A stretch of DNA of 64,000 nucleotides from Oxyruncus cristatus (GCA_013399855.1 VXAY01007484.1:726077-790076), one strand, 5' to 3'. Positions 1 through 13,357 are shown, counted from the stretch's first letter. Notes: generated by a model not told the origin, from the sequence alone. Program-made: numbers and translations.

Positions 1-622
1 AAGAAATCCCAGTGGCTGTATTAGGACATTACTATGATACCAGATAAGCTGGAAACGTAAGAGACATTAGCCCCTGAGTGACATAATTTTGGTCCTTTCA
101 TTTATATGTCCCTCAATTCCTCCCACAATTAGTCGTTGGGGACTCATCCTCCACTTAACATTTGTGCAGTTGTGAAATGAATTAAGGCTTCTCTTGCTCA
201 TTCCTTATTATCATTAGAAAATTAAATGGAAATGTATATTTCCAAAACTTGTAGGTGGTCATTTAATAACACTTTACTTCAAGAGAGCAATCTCCTGCTT
301 CTCATTTGTAACCAGGCCAATCACTTTCACAAACTGAACAGCAGATCTGTAAAAAAAACTTCTATGCTTCACACTGTTTGCACAACATAACTAGCAGTTA
401 AAATTAAGGGCAAGGAAATAAATTTGCACAAGTCAGACTGCAGCAAAATGGAAAATAGACATTAAAGACATTAACAGTCATAAAACAAAATTCCCAAAAT
501 AAAATGTCAAGGGTTTAATGGGGGTTAAAAATTGGGACTTTTATCATAAAAATGCTTATAACTTGATTCTCATCTATTGTATCTTAGTTTCTCATCTGAT
601 GGAATTGTATGAAAGTAAGTTC
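1..622. other. AT-rich non-coding stretch, nothing recognised
   Basis: No open reading frame of note, no repeat family and no RNA gene was recognised here. It is AT-rich flank to the left of the first LTR. Confidence 0.6.
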
Positions 623-1758
623 TGTGTTTGTGTAGCAAGGTATTGGTAGAGCTGGTCTGCAGGGATGTCCTTTGGAGAAGACATTAGGAGCTGCCTCCGT
701 GTCAGGAACAGGCTACCCACAGAAGTTGTGCGTGTCCCATCCCTGGAAGTGTTCCAGACCAGGTTGGACGGGACTTTGAGCAACTTGGTCCAGTGGGTGA
801 CATCCCCACCCATTGCAAGAGCATTGGAACTAGATGATCCCTAATGTTCCTTCACACCCACATCTTCCTATGCTTCTATGATTCTGTATCTGACAGATCC
901 AGTCCCAGATAGCTCCAAGCTGGACCTGCCACTGCCCAAGGTGAGCCAGCCCATCAGCAACTGTGATGGTGCCTCTGTGATCACATATTTAAGAAAGGGT
1001 AAAAATTGCTGTGCAGCAGCTGGGAGAGAAGAAGATTATGTGTCAACCCTGTAGACACCAAGGCCAGTGAAGAATGAGAAAGAAGAGATGCTCCACATTC
1101 CATAGCAGAGATTTCCCTGCAGCAGGAGAAGAATATGGCACGGAGGTCCATGGTGGAGGAGACGTCCACACTGCAGCCCATGGAAAACACCATGCTGGAG
1201 TAGGTGGACATACCCTGAAGAATTTTCAGCCTGTGTAGATCCCAGGCAGGAGCTGTGTCAGGAAATGCAGCCCATGGAGAGGAATGCTCATAGGAACAAT
1301 CCACTCCTGATGGACTGCACCCCATGGAAAGAACTCATTGCTGGAGCATTTCTTGAAGAACTGCAGCCCATGAGAAAGACCCATGTTGAAGGAGTTCATT
1401 AAAGACTGTATGCTGGGGGAGACATCCCATACTGGAGCAGAAGAACAGGAGAAAGAAGGAAAGGCACAACTGACCACAAAGCACATTTCCCATCCCCTTG
1501 CAGCACTCAGGGGGAAAAGTTAGGAGAGTCAGGAGTAAAACTGAGCCTGTCAAGAAGGAGGGGGCAGGGCAGGAAGGTGTTTTTATTTTATTTCTCAGTA
1601 TTGTACTCTGTTATTGAAAATAAATGAAAATAATTTCAAAAAAATACTCTCTTTTGCCCATGACTTTCATTGTATTTTCTTTCCCCGTGCTATTGAAGAG
1701 AGGGAGTGATAGAGCAGCTTGGTGGACACCTAACAGCCAGTTAAGGTCAACTACCGCA
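623..1758 (+). mobile_element. Avian ERV LTR (ERVL-like), interrupted by a CR1
   Basis: Degenerate long terminal repeat of a widespread avian endogenous retrovirus. The left end (TGTGTTTGTG, then GCAAGG) and right end (AAGGTCAACTACCGCA) resemble the TG...CA termini of this family. The middle holds its hallmark GC-rich near-repeats, in which short 'CTGCAGCCCATGGA'-type units alternate with 'GCTGGAG' units (about 1130-1450). An AATAAA polyadenylation signal at 1619-1624 lies about 140 bp before the right end, which sets the sense strand as plus. A TATA-poor 'CATATTTAAG' segment lies near 985. A CR1 fragment (704-886) splits the LTR, leaving about 950 bp of LTR. No internal gag/pol sequence is adjacent, so it is a solo LTR. 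I could not find a matching target-site duplication, which fits its age. The subfamily name is not certain; ERVL is an inference from memory of similar elements. Confidence 0.75.
704..886 (+). mobile_element. CR1 LINE 3' fragment nested in the LTR
   Basis: 5'-truncated CR1 retrotransposon, sense plus. It holds the standard CR1 3' region: GGAACAGGCT..., CATCCCTGGAAGTGTTCCAG, ACCAGGTTGGACGGGACTTT, GGAACTAGATGATC, and the 3' tail CTATGATTCTG. LTR sequence stops just before it (about 703) and resumes just after it (about 887) at the expected place in the family pattern, so the CR1 inserted into an existing LTR. It is non-coding. Confidence 0.9.
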
Positions 1759-4700
1759 GTGCTGCTATACCAGTAAAAAATTAGGGCAAGTAAAAAAAAA
1801 AAAATTCTTTTTCCATTAAAAACCAAACATTTGAAGTTAGATATAGCTCAGATTTTTTATATAGACATTTATGATTTGAACTCCAGAGCTTTACAAGCTC
1901 TAAAACTCCAACAAGGTATACGCTCCAAACCACTTCAGTATCACTGAGGTTGAATGTTTTTCATTCTTTTTCTTACATGTGCTTAATCTGAACAATCTGT
2001 AGAGGAGCCTGTACAGAATTACTATGCTCGAAAGTTAGAAATACAGAGCTAAACATGTAAAGTAGATGCCATGAACCCATCTGTGTTATTGGAGTGACTC
2101 AACTCTGCAGAAGGGGCAGAGTCATTATATCCCAGGCAGAACTGCAAAGTGGAACATATTCTGGCTTCAGGGTCAGAATATTGCCAGAGTAGGTAGAGAG
2201 GATGATTATACATTTTTTTCCATTCACTATAGAAAATTCTCTGATGAAGGTCAGAATTTTCATCATTTTTCTTCTGAGACTATTAATGACATTGTGGCTA
2301 ATGAGAGCCTAATTTGTTGCTTCTGAAAGGAAATAACTTGAACCACAATTTGGCTTTGCCGTGAGTGACTGCAACAGCCACTGAGCACTGACCCCAACAG
2401 AGGATGGGAGTGACTGATGACAGCACTGCAGGAGGTGCTTAAAACTAGATCAGAGAAGGAATTGTCATACACTTGCCCTCAGCCTTCCTTTTATTGTTTG
2501 ATAAGATTAAGCTCCATCCCACCTATTACACTGATTTAAAGTAGTTCACTTAATCTCCTCTGCACCTGGCTTTATACCAGTTTTCTATAGAAAGCCCATT
2601 TACACATTATAAATAAGTGCTGACTGCTTACAGTTACATACCTCCAAATGGAGAGATGAAAAACTGAAGTCCTTTGAAATTTAAATCCTAGGAAGTTGTC
2701 ACTGAGGCTGATGGCCTAATTACAATCACATTTTGTAACATTGTAGCTTTCCTACTACTCACCTTCTTCCATTTGTGAGGTCCCTCTTATGTCTGGTCAA
2801 CTTAGAATACTTTACTAATTAACCGTTCCTCTCTCTTTACTCTGATTCTGGTAGTTACATCTGATTACTTCTGACATGTTTGATAAAAAATAATTCCAAT
2901 TCATTGTAAAATAGTTCCAATGGAAGTTACGCTTTATGGCCCAAAACACTTGATGGGCATTGAGAAAACAGAATTAAATATACCATGTTCACAATATATC
3001 ACACTCACACTATATGAGGATTTCTCAGGGCTACTTTCAGACAAGAAAGGAGATCTTTCTGAGCAAAGCCAGAAATCCTGTGAGAGCTAACCACTTCACA
3101 TCTACTGTGTGCATCTGAACATGTTTTGAGAATTTCCCAAGAATCTAAACTCAGCCTTGATGAAAATGCCTGAAACACTGCCTCCTTGAGACTGTTAGCA
3201 CTTAGGTGAATTTGTTCAGTGTTTTGAAAACTAAACAAACAAAAATCAGCTTCTTCACCTTTAAAATAATACTGCAGATTTTAGACAATAACCAGTATGA
3301 AGGTGCAACAAACCTCTATTGCTTCAGGGACCTGAAGAGATTACATTGCAGGGAAGCATGCTGTTTCTTCAAACTTGTTTGTAAAGAGTAAAAAGTGATA
3401 TCTGGTACTCTCTACAGGCACTGGTGCCTCGAAGCTCCTCTGTCTCCTGAGGAACAGCCTCATAAACATAAAAGGAACAGCCTCTCCACCCCACTGAACA
3501 AAGTGTGAAGATTGTAACAGGTTTTTTCATGAAACCTTCATCCATATTCTGCACTTCTCAAAAATATGCAACTGCAAATCAAACCATTCATGTGCCTCAT
3601 GTAGATATATATCCAGGCAGGCATGTCAGTTTCAGTGATATACATTGATATGTATTTGCATCAACTGCAAAACAACTTTTGCAGAAGAAACATTACTGCC
3701 AGAAAAGCACCATCTTCCAGGAGAAGCTATTTTCTAAGAGTCACTCAGACAAACATAGGGGAAAGCAGCCCACAGATATCCAAATAAAATCCAATACGCG
3801 GCTCTCATAGCTCTGACATCCTCCCAGATACAGACGGCACTTTGCAAAGAAAGAACATGACCTGTGTGGGCATTACTCAACTGCCTTATTTTGCAGAAGT
3901 CAAAACTCAAGAGGACAATTTTGATTCTTTTCCTGTTGTGTCAGGATATAATGAAATGATGAGGCAAGATTGTTGTTTTCTGCAGAGAAGTAGTTGTTTT
4001 CTCGTAAGGTCTAGGGAGTATGATGCCTTTTCTGTGGTGCTGTGAAATGCACAGATGCTTACAAAGGAGTGTGCACACTGGCAGGCCCAGTATTTTTACT
4101 GTGGTAGAGGGAGAAATGTAAGTATAGAAGGAAAAATGAAGTATGCCTTAGAGCTATGCACACTGTACAAAATCTTGTACAAAATTCTCCTGCTGCTGGA
4201 ATTAAAAGTGAGAAAGTAATATTTTCTCTTCTTGACCCCAATAAAATCCTTGTATTCCAGAGTACAACCTTTAAACCGAACACATCACTCAAAGGCTTTT
4301 CCAGACGAAATGAAAGTACATGATATGGAAATGTGGTCAGGGCTCACATCAGTTTAACACTTGCAAGTAAGCTGGGTTTACTAGGATTCTGGTTACTAGG
4401 TCAGTTCACTACATTCCTGAGAAGCTTAAGAATTCAGGTGTAGCTTGTAAGACTCCACAAACTGCACTGGCTCATGTGCCATATGATAAGAAGTATCACA
4501 GAATAGAAAAAAAATATTAATGTGATATTTTCCAAAATAACTTCCCATCAAAATAGAAATATTACACATACATTTACTGTAATTAAAATCAAAAATCTGT
4601 TATTTGGGGAATAAATTCCTTAGCAATAATTGGATTTTAAGCTAAACTTGTGACTTTCAATAGTTTATATTGAATTAAAACTTTAATTCATATTGAATGC

Positions 4701-7700
4701 AGCATTAAATTAGTTTATACTATTGCGTGATCTGAAATACTATATATACTGCCATGAGAAAAATAATCATAGACCTCAAACTTGAACAATCTAACAATAT
4801 CAACAAGTACTCTTCCACTGTAAAAATATGGGCTTTTTATGTTGAGATCCATAAAGAATGAATGGCAAAATATTTTTTTAACTTTCTTTTTGCCCACTAA
4901 AATTCAAAAAAGGTTACATCACATGAGTGCAAGGATGTGACCTAAGAGTTGTTATTCCTGAATTTTTAAGCATAAATTACTACAAAGTATTGGTAATTAA
5001 GCAACACACTTGGAGACGATCAAGTTATAAACACTTAATTAAACAGAGACTTATTAAATGTGCACATGGTACTAGGCTTCCTCTCTTAGGAGCCAAAAAT
5101 TCACAGACTGAAAGAAAAAAGCTTTGTTCACAAATATACTGAAAATTGAGCCTTCTTAATTCTTAATTGAAAATTAACTACAGCAAATGAGACTTAGAGA
5201 GATGGAAAATCACAGGTATGGAGCCTGTGAATAAGGGAACCCTGGAATAAACTTTGTTTTGTAATGTCTTGGCATGCAAAGACTCCTACTGCTGCTGAAT
5301 GATAAGTCTTTTTATTATTAACTTGCAGGTTATACACATGAAATATGTGATAACACTTCTTTTACATTAAAAAATGATGGCAGGGTGTGAGAAATGATGT
5401 TGTGAAAAAGGTATGAAAAATAGATAGCTTTCAGGCAGCAGGATGCCTTCATGTCTGCCACAGCGTACTACTATAGATGACATGCTTAAGTATATCAGCA
5501 GCTCCTCAAGTCTGTTTCTGAAGTTAACTTTGCGTTTTGAAAAGAAGTTAATTTTCCTAATCCAGAGCCTCGACAAAGAAACTGAGCACCACTCAACAGG
5601 TTTGATGCTATAAGAAAGTGAATAGGTCAATGTAGATTTTCACTGATTTTTGCAATATATAGAGAAAAATCAGTAAAGTATGTCAGTCTGCAGGTCATAC
5701 AAACAGCTTCTATGTCACCAAAGCAAGCAAATTTCACAATCTAGCCACGTTTGATAACTCGGAGATATTTCTCTGCATAGCAAGAGGGCTTTCTGTACTA
5801 TTCCTGTCAATATGGTTAATCAGCTTTCTGAACAATCTCCTTGTTCTAAGTAAATCAACTTGATTAACTACGAATGACACTGTTTGTCTGGCTGGGACTC
5901 TAGCTTCAAGCAAGGACACAAAAACAAGCATATTATAACTGTTTGATGTAGATCTGCCTATGAGCCCACATCTACCAGACTGTAATACGCTGCAGTTTGG
6001 CCTGTCAGACAACTTTTTCAGAAAGACAGTTTATTTTATATTTTATAACTTGAAAGATATGGATCAATCATACTGTAAGAAAATTAGAGTACCCAGAATG
6101 TACTTGGAGAGAGATTTACAGATAATTTGTCTGTGCTTGATTTTGGAGACACTGGCCAAAGAAAATTAATACATTTATCTTAATTTCATTGCCCAGAAAT
6201 AAGAGGATTTAGTAGCACATTGTTTTGCATTATTTTTAAAGTTCATAGTAAACACTGCATTATTTTTTTTACTGTCAATAATTGTTTTACTATAAAACTA
6301 ATTGTCAGACTAGAGTGGTTCAGCTAATGCTTATATAATACTCAGTAGATCTTAAATACTCGTATTGGAAACATTAATATTTTAGCACCCCAATCACAAA
6401 AGTTCTTCTGGTGTTCCAAATTTATGCCTGCTACATCTCCACTGAAGTCAGTGTATGAGATGTCTTCATGCCAGGAATCCTGCAGGACTGCTTCACAGAT
6501 AAATTAGTCCTTAATGTTTTGTGATCACTGATCATGTCACTTTCACTCTTCCACAAAGCCAAACTGATGTTAATTTTTCTCATGGTATTTGAGGCAAAAT
6601 TCTCATGCTCTGACTCATAAGATCTAGCAGATTTCAGCAGATTAAGCTGGTTTGTTTTCAGATACTAAGAATGTGAATTGAAAAAGCTGAATCCATTCAG
6701 TTTTATGCCTTGCTGTGTACAGTCTCCTCTGGTAGAAAAGAAAGCTGAACAACTATAGTGGTAACATCTTAAATCACCACACCCATCTATGTTCAAGATC
6801 AGTTATCAGCGATCACATTACTGCCTTGAATAAATGTTGCTGAGACTCAGATGTCAGAATGTTCATAAAAGCAAGATCCATGAGTTTATAGAGAATTAAG
6901 ATTATGTCTTAAAAATATTACTATTATTCAATGTTTGCATGGCGGCAGTAGCTCTTTCTTTCGTAACTCTGGTTTTGTATCCACTAGAGGTTTAAGAAAT
7001 TATTGTTTTCTCTTTTATATGGGTATATCACAGTTTTAAAAAACAACTGTTATCTTGGGAACTGTAGACCTTTTGGCAGATCTCATTTCCGTCTGAGAAC
7101 AAGGAATGGTATGGGTTGGAGTGAAAGGATTAGAAACATCACACACTTTGGACCTTTGAAGAGGACTGGCCAACCTCTTACTTAACCTGTTGCAGAATGC
7201 TAAAAAATCTCTGAATTGCAATGAAATAGGAGATCCAAAGGAAATTCTGATGGGCAATGCCTAATGCATAGGGGACCTACAAAACAGGCTGCAAAGCAGA
7301 GAGGAGATGTTGTTGATCAAGGAGGCATAGACCAGAGGCTGTTTTAAAGAATGCAGTAGTAGGAACACTTGAATTGCCATTTTTCAATGGCAACTGTATG
7401 GGAACATATGGGAACATATGGTAACATACTGAGCTGTAAACATGAGCGTGTGAAACCTTGATAATCTCAGGGACAGACCTTGCATCTTGTTTTTGCAGTT
7501 GAATCTATCCACACTTTCTTACTTGTTGGACTGCTATGCAAGGTACAAGCCCAAACACTGAGGAGAAAGAGGAAGCCTGTTGCCTGTTACCACAATCCAG
7601 AAGGGATAGTAGAGGGTAGTAAAATAATTACTTAATTGCTCCTGGGAAATCAGCTATATGTAAGAAGGGAGAATAAGAATGTCATTGAGAACCAAGTGGT

Positions 7701-8557
7701 GATAAGGCTGTGAACTGTCTTTCACATCAACAAGACCAGCTACCAGACAGTAGCTTACTAAAATAACACTGCCATTTGGCTTGAAGAACTGCATCAGATA
7801 TTTTACTTTAATAAAAAAAACCCTAAAATATTCTTTTCATTAGAAAGTCACATTGGTGCATATTATGGTTCCACTTAAATGATTGGAATTATTCTATACA
7901 TGATCAGATCTATCTCTTAGATGTATTTCACACTTTGGATCACTGCATTTTTCACAGTCCTTTTATGAGTTTTAATGGATGTAACCTAATGGATAACCTA
8001 AAATAACAAAATCCATAATTGCTTTTAGAATGATAGCCAGATATGTTTCAGAGCAGTGAAGCTGTTCAGGCCTGTTCTTAGTGTTACTCCATTACTTTGC
8101 TCAACAGGCTGTTTTAGAAAAGGTAACCATGACCAAGCAGGTGAGATAACCAGGGGTAGGCCAGTGGGACAGGACAGTAACCAGCACCAGGGCAATGGAA
8201 TTGGTATGATTTGTATGATATGGTTCTCTGTTCATCTATTTTTATGTATCTGTTCTATATAATTTAAAACAGTTTAGAAATATTACTGAGAATAACCTTC
8301 ATGTTTACATTGTGTTATAAGTATTACTATTACTGTTGTTATTACTATCATTACTATATAATTTTTCGCCCAGTGAAAGTGAAGCACAGAGATCTAAAGA
8401 GAATAATTTAAAACTGACAGACATATGCATATTTAGGCATTGTTTAAGTAGTCTTTTCCTTTATATTATCAAATTTCCCATTGAGTTTGGGAGCAAGAAA
8501 CACACCTTAAGGTCAGCCTTTTATTTAGCAACCTACACCCAAGAATTTGGGCCAAAA
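1759..8557. other. Long AT-rich non-coding stretch
   Basis: No gene supported. The longest reading frames are 87-92 codons (for example minus-strand 5734-6012). They look like chance ORFs: no recognisable domain, no splice context and ordinary AT-rich composition. A short tandem of a 10-bp unit sits at 7397-7428. No transposon family was recognised. Confidence 0.55.
7397..7428. repeat. 10-bp tandem repeat, about 3 copies
   Basis: The unit TATGGGAACA is repeated head to tail just over three times; the last copy has G to T in the GGG. The array is short. It may simply be slippage. Confidence 0.8.
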
Positions 8558-8630
8558 GTTATTTACCTAAGGTCACCTGGAAAATTCACAGTAGAGCAAA
8601 GGGTAAACCCATGTTTTCAAGTGCTGTTCT
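8558..8630 (-). repeat. Possible ancient MIR/CORE-SINE remnant
   Basis: Read on the plus strand, CCTAAGGTCACCTGG followed about 25 bp later by AGAGCAAAGGGTAAACCCA resembles the reverse complement of the MIR central region (a 'CCAAGGTCACACAGC'-like block, then the tRNA-like B-box area). The match is partial and by eye only. Birds carry few, very old MIR copies. Chance similarity is possible. Confidence 0.35.
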
Positions 8631-9681
8631 TTAAATAGAAGATCTGGTCTGCTACAGTCCACAAGGTAAATATCTAGGTCTCACAAATAGTCGCTGCATA
8701 GCCAGCTTTCCACCGACACATAAAAATATACGCAGATGCATTTACAGTGTAGACACTTTTTCTGCTTCTTTGTATTTAACACAGAAGACGTGGACACAAT
8801 AGGTTGTTGTTCCCTTTATTTATAGCCCTCAAGAACAGCCAAAGTCCAAAACTATTGTGCTCATGCCCTATCAATCTTGTTGAAAGGTACAGAGGGTATG
8901 CTAGATTTAAGAAAGCAATGATGCAGTATATTGACTAATTTGAGATTGTGTGTCTCAAGAGACTTCCACCAGTCTTGTAGAAAGTAAAGATGGAATACTA
9001 ATAGAAATGAGAAGACAAGTTGAACAACCTCCTGCCAGTTCACTGATTAGATAGAGATAATTAAAGTGCGTTTTCGCCATAGATTTGGCCCTGTAGGAAT
9101 CAGCAGACCAAGTGCCAAATTGATCTCAAATCAATGGAGGAAAAAGACACTGTGAAGGATGAGGAAACAATTTGAAATTTACTTTCTGTGATAGACTGAC
9201 AGAAATGAGGTAGTATCCATAGTTTAGAGGACAGCCAGGTCTGGTCAGAATTGTTGTTCATTCAAAAAATTGTGTGATACAGAAAAGTTGTTTCAGCTGG
9301 CTTAAACAAACAATCTCATTTACAGCATGGTGTTGTTTTCATTAGAGACAGTTCTTTTCTTTTAAATTCAGTGCAGTTTTATACTTGGGTTTTCTTTCAT
9401 GGCTATATCTTTTCTTTCTTTTTTGCTAACAACACCTTCCTGTCCAGTATCCCATCTTTTGACATAACAATAGGAGTAGTTTTGGGTTCTGTCACAATCA
9501 ATATTGTTCCTTCCTACTGCAGAATTTTGAATACACTCAAACCTTAATATGGGTTCTGTGTGTCCTATGCCCAGAATACAACATGAACCTTGCACCAAAC
9601 AGGTTGTTTCCTTCAGCTTATCCACAAAAGCTTGCCTGTGTAATTGTTATACCATATTCAAACATATAATCATATCTTCTC
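8631..9681. other. AT-rich non-coding stretch, nothing recognised
   Basis: Only short chance reading frames (85 codons at most, minus-strand 9368-9625). No repeat family recognised. Confidence 0.55.
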
Positions 9682-10232
9682 TGTGGTGGGTTAATACTGG
9701 CTAAGAGCAAAATGTCCACTCAGCTGCTCACTCACTCCCCCTTCTCAAATGGCAGGTTAAAAAATGGGATGAAAAATCTCAAGGGTGGAGCTAAATACAA
9801 GGAAATTGCTTATCATCTACTAACACAGGCCAGACTGATTCAACTTGGGAACACCTAATGTTATTTATTGCCAATTGTAATAGATTTGGGTAGTGAAAAG
9901 CAAAGATTAAGTTAAAACAACACCTTTCCCCACCCTTTTTTCCCAGGCTCAACTTCACTCTTTCACTCCTGTCTCCTCAAGATCCTCTACCTTGAGAAGC
10001 ATAGGGGGATAGGAAATGGGGGGTTGTTTCTCTCTGTTTTTCTCATTCCTTATACCACCATGCAGACTTTTTCTGTTTCCTAAATAGTTTTTCCCAAAGG
10101 CACAATCATCTTGGCTGAGGGGCTGCTCCACTGTGTCTTGTAGTAGCGCTGTTGGGCCCAGACAGCACCAGCTCTCCTCACAGAGGACCCTGCAGACCCT
10201 CTGCCAGGATCTTGCAGTGGACACCTGGTAAA
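9682..10232 (-). mobile_element. Avian ERV LTR (ERVL-like), degenerate, sense minus
   Basis: The left edge TGTGGTGGGTTAATACTGGC is the reverse complement of the usual 3' end of the same broad LTR group as the element at 623-1758. It is followed by CACTCACTCCCCC (the 'GGGGGAGTGAGTG' U5 motif in reverse). TTTATT at 9864-9869 is an AATAAA polyadenylation signal on the minus strand, about 180 bp from the 3' end, as in the family. Further right, CTCTGCCAGGATCTTGCAGTGGACACC matches the pattern of the LTR 5' (U3) start in reverse. It is about 550 bp long with no internal retroviral sequence beside it, hence a solo LTR. The right edge is approximate and no clean target duplication was found. The 89-codon minus-strand ORF inside it (9955-10224) is not considered a gene. 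Confidence 0.7.
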
Positions 10233-10562
10233 GTTATTCTAAGCAAAAGCATGGCTAAGAGCTAGAAGTATGAAAGATGGTATTTCATCCAAAATAACAC
10301 AACATTTAATAAAACAAAAAGCAACTGAAGGACATTCATAATTTTCTTTGATTACAGATCATGATTAAACAATATTATATCTAAAAAGATTTAATTTTAA
10401 ACCCTTCTTTGTAATAAAGCTTACACATCTGAAAGTAGCATTTCTCAGATGCAATTATCAAAATTCATGTCACCAAACTTTACACTTCTATACTGTAGAT
10501 ATTTAAAGCTCTGAGAATTTTCTAGACTTCACTTACAGTCAAAGGCGAAGAAAGGGAGGATA
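10233..10562. other. AT-rich spacer between LTR and CR1
   Basis: No gene or repeat recognised. Confidence 0.5.
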
Positions 10563-10897
10563 CAATCACAGAATGGTTTGTGTTGGAAGGGATCTTAAAG
10601 ACCATCTAGTTCCAACCACCGTGCTGTGGGCAGGGACATTTTTCACTACAACAGGTTGCAAAGCCCCATCCAGCCTGGTCTTGAACACTTCCAGAGATGG
10701 GACATCTTCTCTAGGCAACCTGTTTCAGTGCCTCACCACTCTCACAATAAAGAATTTCTTTTAAATATTTAACCTAAATATAGCCTCCTTCAGTTTAAAG
10801 CCATTCCCCCTTGTCCTATCACCACATGCTCTTGTAAAATGTCCCTCTCCAGCTTTCTTGTAGGCCCCTTTCAGGTATTGGAAGGCTGGCTACTATC
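10563..10897 (-). mobile_element. CR1 LINE 3' fragment, minus strand
   Basis: Clear CR1 3' end in reverse: CACAGAATGGTTTGTGTTGG, GGGATCTTAAAGACCATC, AGTTCCAACCACC, CCCATCCAGCCTGGTCTTGA, then GCAACCTGTTTCAGTGCCTC and CTTGTCCTATCACCACATGC, which are the 3' UTR and end of ORF2. The 3' terminus is at the left edge. It is truncated on the 5' side after about 335 bp, the normal state of genomic CR1 copies. It is the best preserved CR1 copy in the window. The 63-codon ORF inside (10573-10764) is antisense repeat sequence. Confidence 0.95.
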
Positions 10898-13235
10898 TCC
10901 TGCTACAGTAGATGAGTAAAATTAGCCGGTTACTTTGTCTCTTTAAAGATGCTTATATCTTTCTTTTCGATAGTGTCTGAACAACTAATTCAAATGCATA
11001 TGTTTAGACTTTAGATAAATGTTTGTGCTGAGCTTACAGGTATGAACCTCACTGATTTTTCCTCCACAAAATGATACCTTTGTTTCAGACTTCATTAACC
11101 ATTTGTTAAAGTTACAATTCAAGGGAAAGACAATATGTTTTGCTTTGTAAGGAAACAAATTAACGATTTGTGATTAAATAACCAAAGAATGAGTTAAAGG
11201 TGAAAAGAAGGTAAAGATCTGATGTTTGAAAGTTCAGATAAAATCAGAGCATGAGTAGTGTGTAGTGTAGCTTCCTAATGGAAGCTAATTCATGTTAGTA
11301 GAACTTTGCCCTTAGTTCAAGAGTTACTGCAGCTGAAATAAATGAGCCATGCTAGTGCTCAGTTCCTTAAAATTAGGTTGGTTCCTTGGGTCAGGTATAA
11401 GTGTTGAATTCGTAATACTGAACCTGAATGTTCCCAGTTTCAAGAAGAAGTTTTCACTGTTCATAGGCAAATCAAGAATAACACACTTTCAGATTCTCAA
11501 ATAATTTGAAGTGACTTTGGAATATGTATCATGAATCTCCCATCAAATTTATTATAGAAAATATGCAGTGTTACTAAAAGTCTCTTAATGTGACTCAGGA
11601 CTATTCAAACCAAATGTCTTTCAGCAAAAAGAATTTTTCTTATTGCATCAAGGAGATGTCTTTCTCTTCTGTCCCTTGTATAGTGATACTCAGGCTAGCA
11701 ACATGCACATCCCTTAGAATGGAATTGGTTTGTATAAGTTAAGCTCATCAGTTTTAGAACTAGAAAAGTAGGTTAGGTGACTGTAAATATCAAATAATCA
11801 GTATGATGAAAGTACTGGCTTCTTTTTCCTCCCAAGAAACGAACATTCAAGTAGAGTTACAACAATTCACTTTACAATCAAATTTTTTTTTGTGTAAATT
11901 TGTCCTCTGTTTTTCTAGAACATCCTTTAAAATTGCAATTCACACTGCTTAGCAATAAGTATGACTTTCTGCAGGAGAAATGCAATTTATTAATATCACA
12001 AAGAAAAGACCATGCCTCAAACATCAAAATTCAGATGTTTAGAAGCTTGTATAAAATTAAATTTTTAATGAACTACTAGTCAAAGTTTGCAATGAACTGA
12101 TATTAAAAGAATGGAAAAGTTACAGTGTTTTAAAACTCTCAAATTCATATTTTTAATGTATTTAGTCACTTTCCCTGTAAACGCAAATAGCTTAAAAAGG
12201 AAAAAGCCCTACAACGTCAGACTATCTAGAGAGATCATCCAAAGCAGCTTGTATCTTCCTTGGAGTATTTCAGTGCCTGAGTTCTGTCACCTAACTGTCA
12301 CTATGATGGGTTCAGAGCTGATGTCCAAAGGCAGCTGTGCGCTCAGGCACATCCCATTGAAGTCACTAACATACTGCGCATCCTCTGACTCTGTGTGAAT
12401 GCACATGCTCATACAATCAGAGCCTACCCATTTATCTGATGCCCGTTATTGCTACATCTGAGAATGTAACTGATTTTCATGTATCAATGTTCACTTTATG
12501 AGCTTGAAAATACTGTTAATTCATTTTACAGATGAGGAACAGGCAGACATATGCAAAAGTAGAGCTCAGTTCAAAATGTCTAACTTACTGGACTGTAGCT
12601 ATTCCAGAGCAGCTTTCACAGATATCCTTTTGGTTTGCCTTTGGCTACATGTTGATATAAAGATGGAGATGCTGTGAGAATTGCTACAGGATGATTGTAA
12701 ACAAAAAATCTTCCTGCTATGAACCCTGTTACAGAATTGTTTATAAACATCATGCAGATCATTAAATGACAAAAATGACTCCTATGTTTAGGCAATACTG
12801 TACAAATATTTTCAGTGAAAGATGAAAGCATAACTCTGTGTTTAAAATTACATTGAAGAGGATATTATATTATATATAGGAATAATTTACATTGAATAAA
12901 ATTATATGTATTGATAGGTCTTTCCCATTTCCAGGTGTCTTGTTTACCATCCAATTTTGCTGTTGGTTTCTCATTTCTCTGACCCCCTTTCCTCACCCCT
13001 CTCCCCTGATTCCTATATCTCTCTTCTCTGTTACTATTTCTTAGTAACTTCAGTTACGTCTTTCCTCCCCCACCATTGCAGTGTAGCTGTATTCCCCTCC
13101 TAAAAACCTGCCTTATAAAAGAAATTTCTGGGCTTATTACAAATTAGTAGCAAGTATTACTGACTTTCAAAAGAGTGTCACCAGCACAAAAGATAGGAAC
13201 ACCCAAACTTTGTAGATCCTATTAACAGCTTACAA
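10898..13235. other. AT-rich non-coding stretch
   Basis: No gene supported; reading frames are 95 codons or less. The only possible repeat is a MIR/L2-like motif at 12521-12550. A pyrimidine-rich tract lies near 12980-13075. Confidence 0.5.
12521..12550 (-). repeat. Possible MIR/L2-type 3' motif
   Basis: TCATTTTACAGATGAGGAAC is the reverse complement of the conserved 'CTCATCTGTAAAATG' block near the 3' part of MIR elements. Only about 30 bp match, so the call is weak. Confidence 0.25.
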
Positions 13236-13357
13236 ATGTTCAAGGCCAAGGTTCTGAGCAAACTGATCTAGTCAGTGGCATCCCTGCCCATGGCAGAAGG
13301 GTAAGAACTGATGATTTTGAAGGTCCCTTTCACCCTAAACTATTCTATGGTTCTATG
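13236..13357 (+). mobile_element. CR1 LINE 3' end, short
   Basis: Short 5'-truncated CR1 copy. It runs from ATGTTCAAGGCCAAGGTTCT through ATCCCTGCCCATGGCAGA and AAGGTCCCTTTCACCCTAAA to the terminal TATTCTATGGTTCTATGA. Sense plus, about 120 bp, moderately diverged. Confidence 0.9.
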
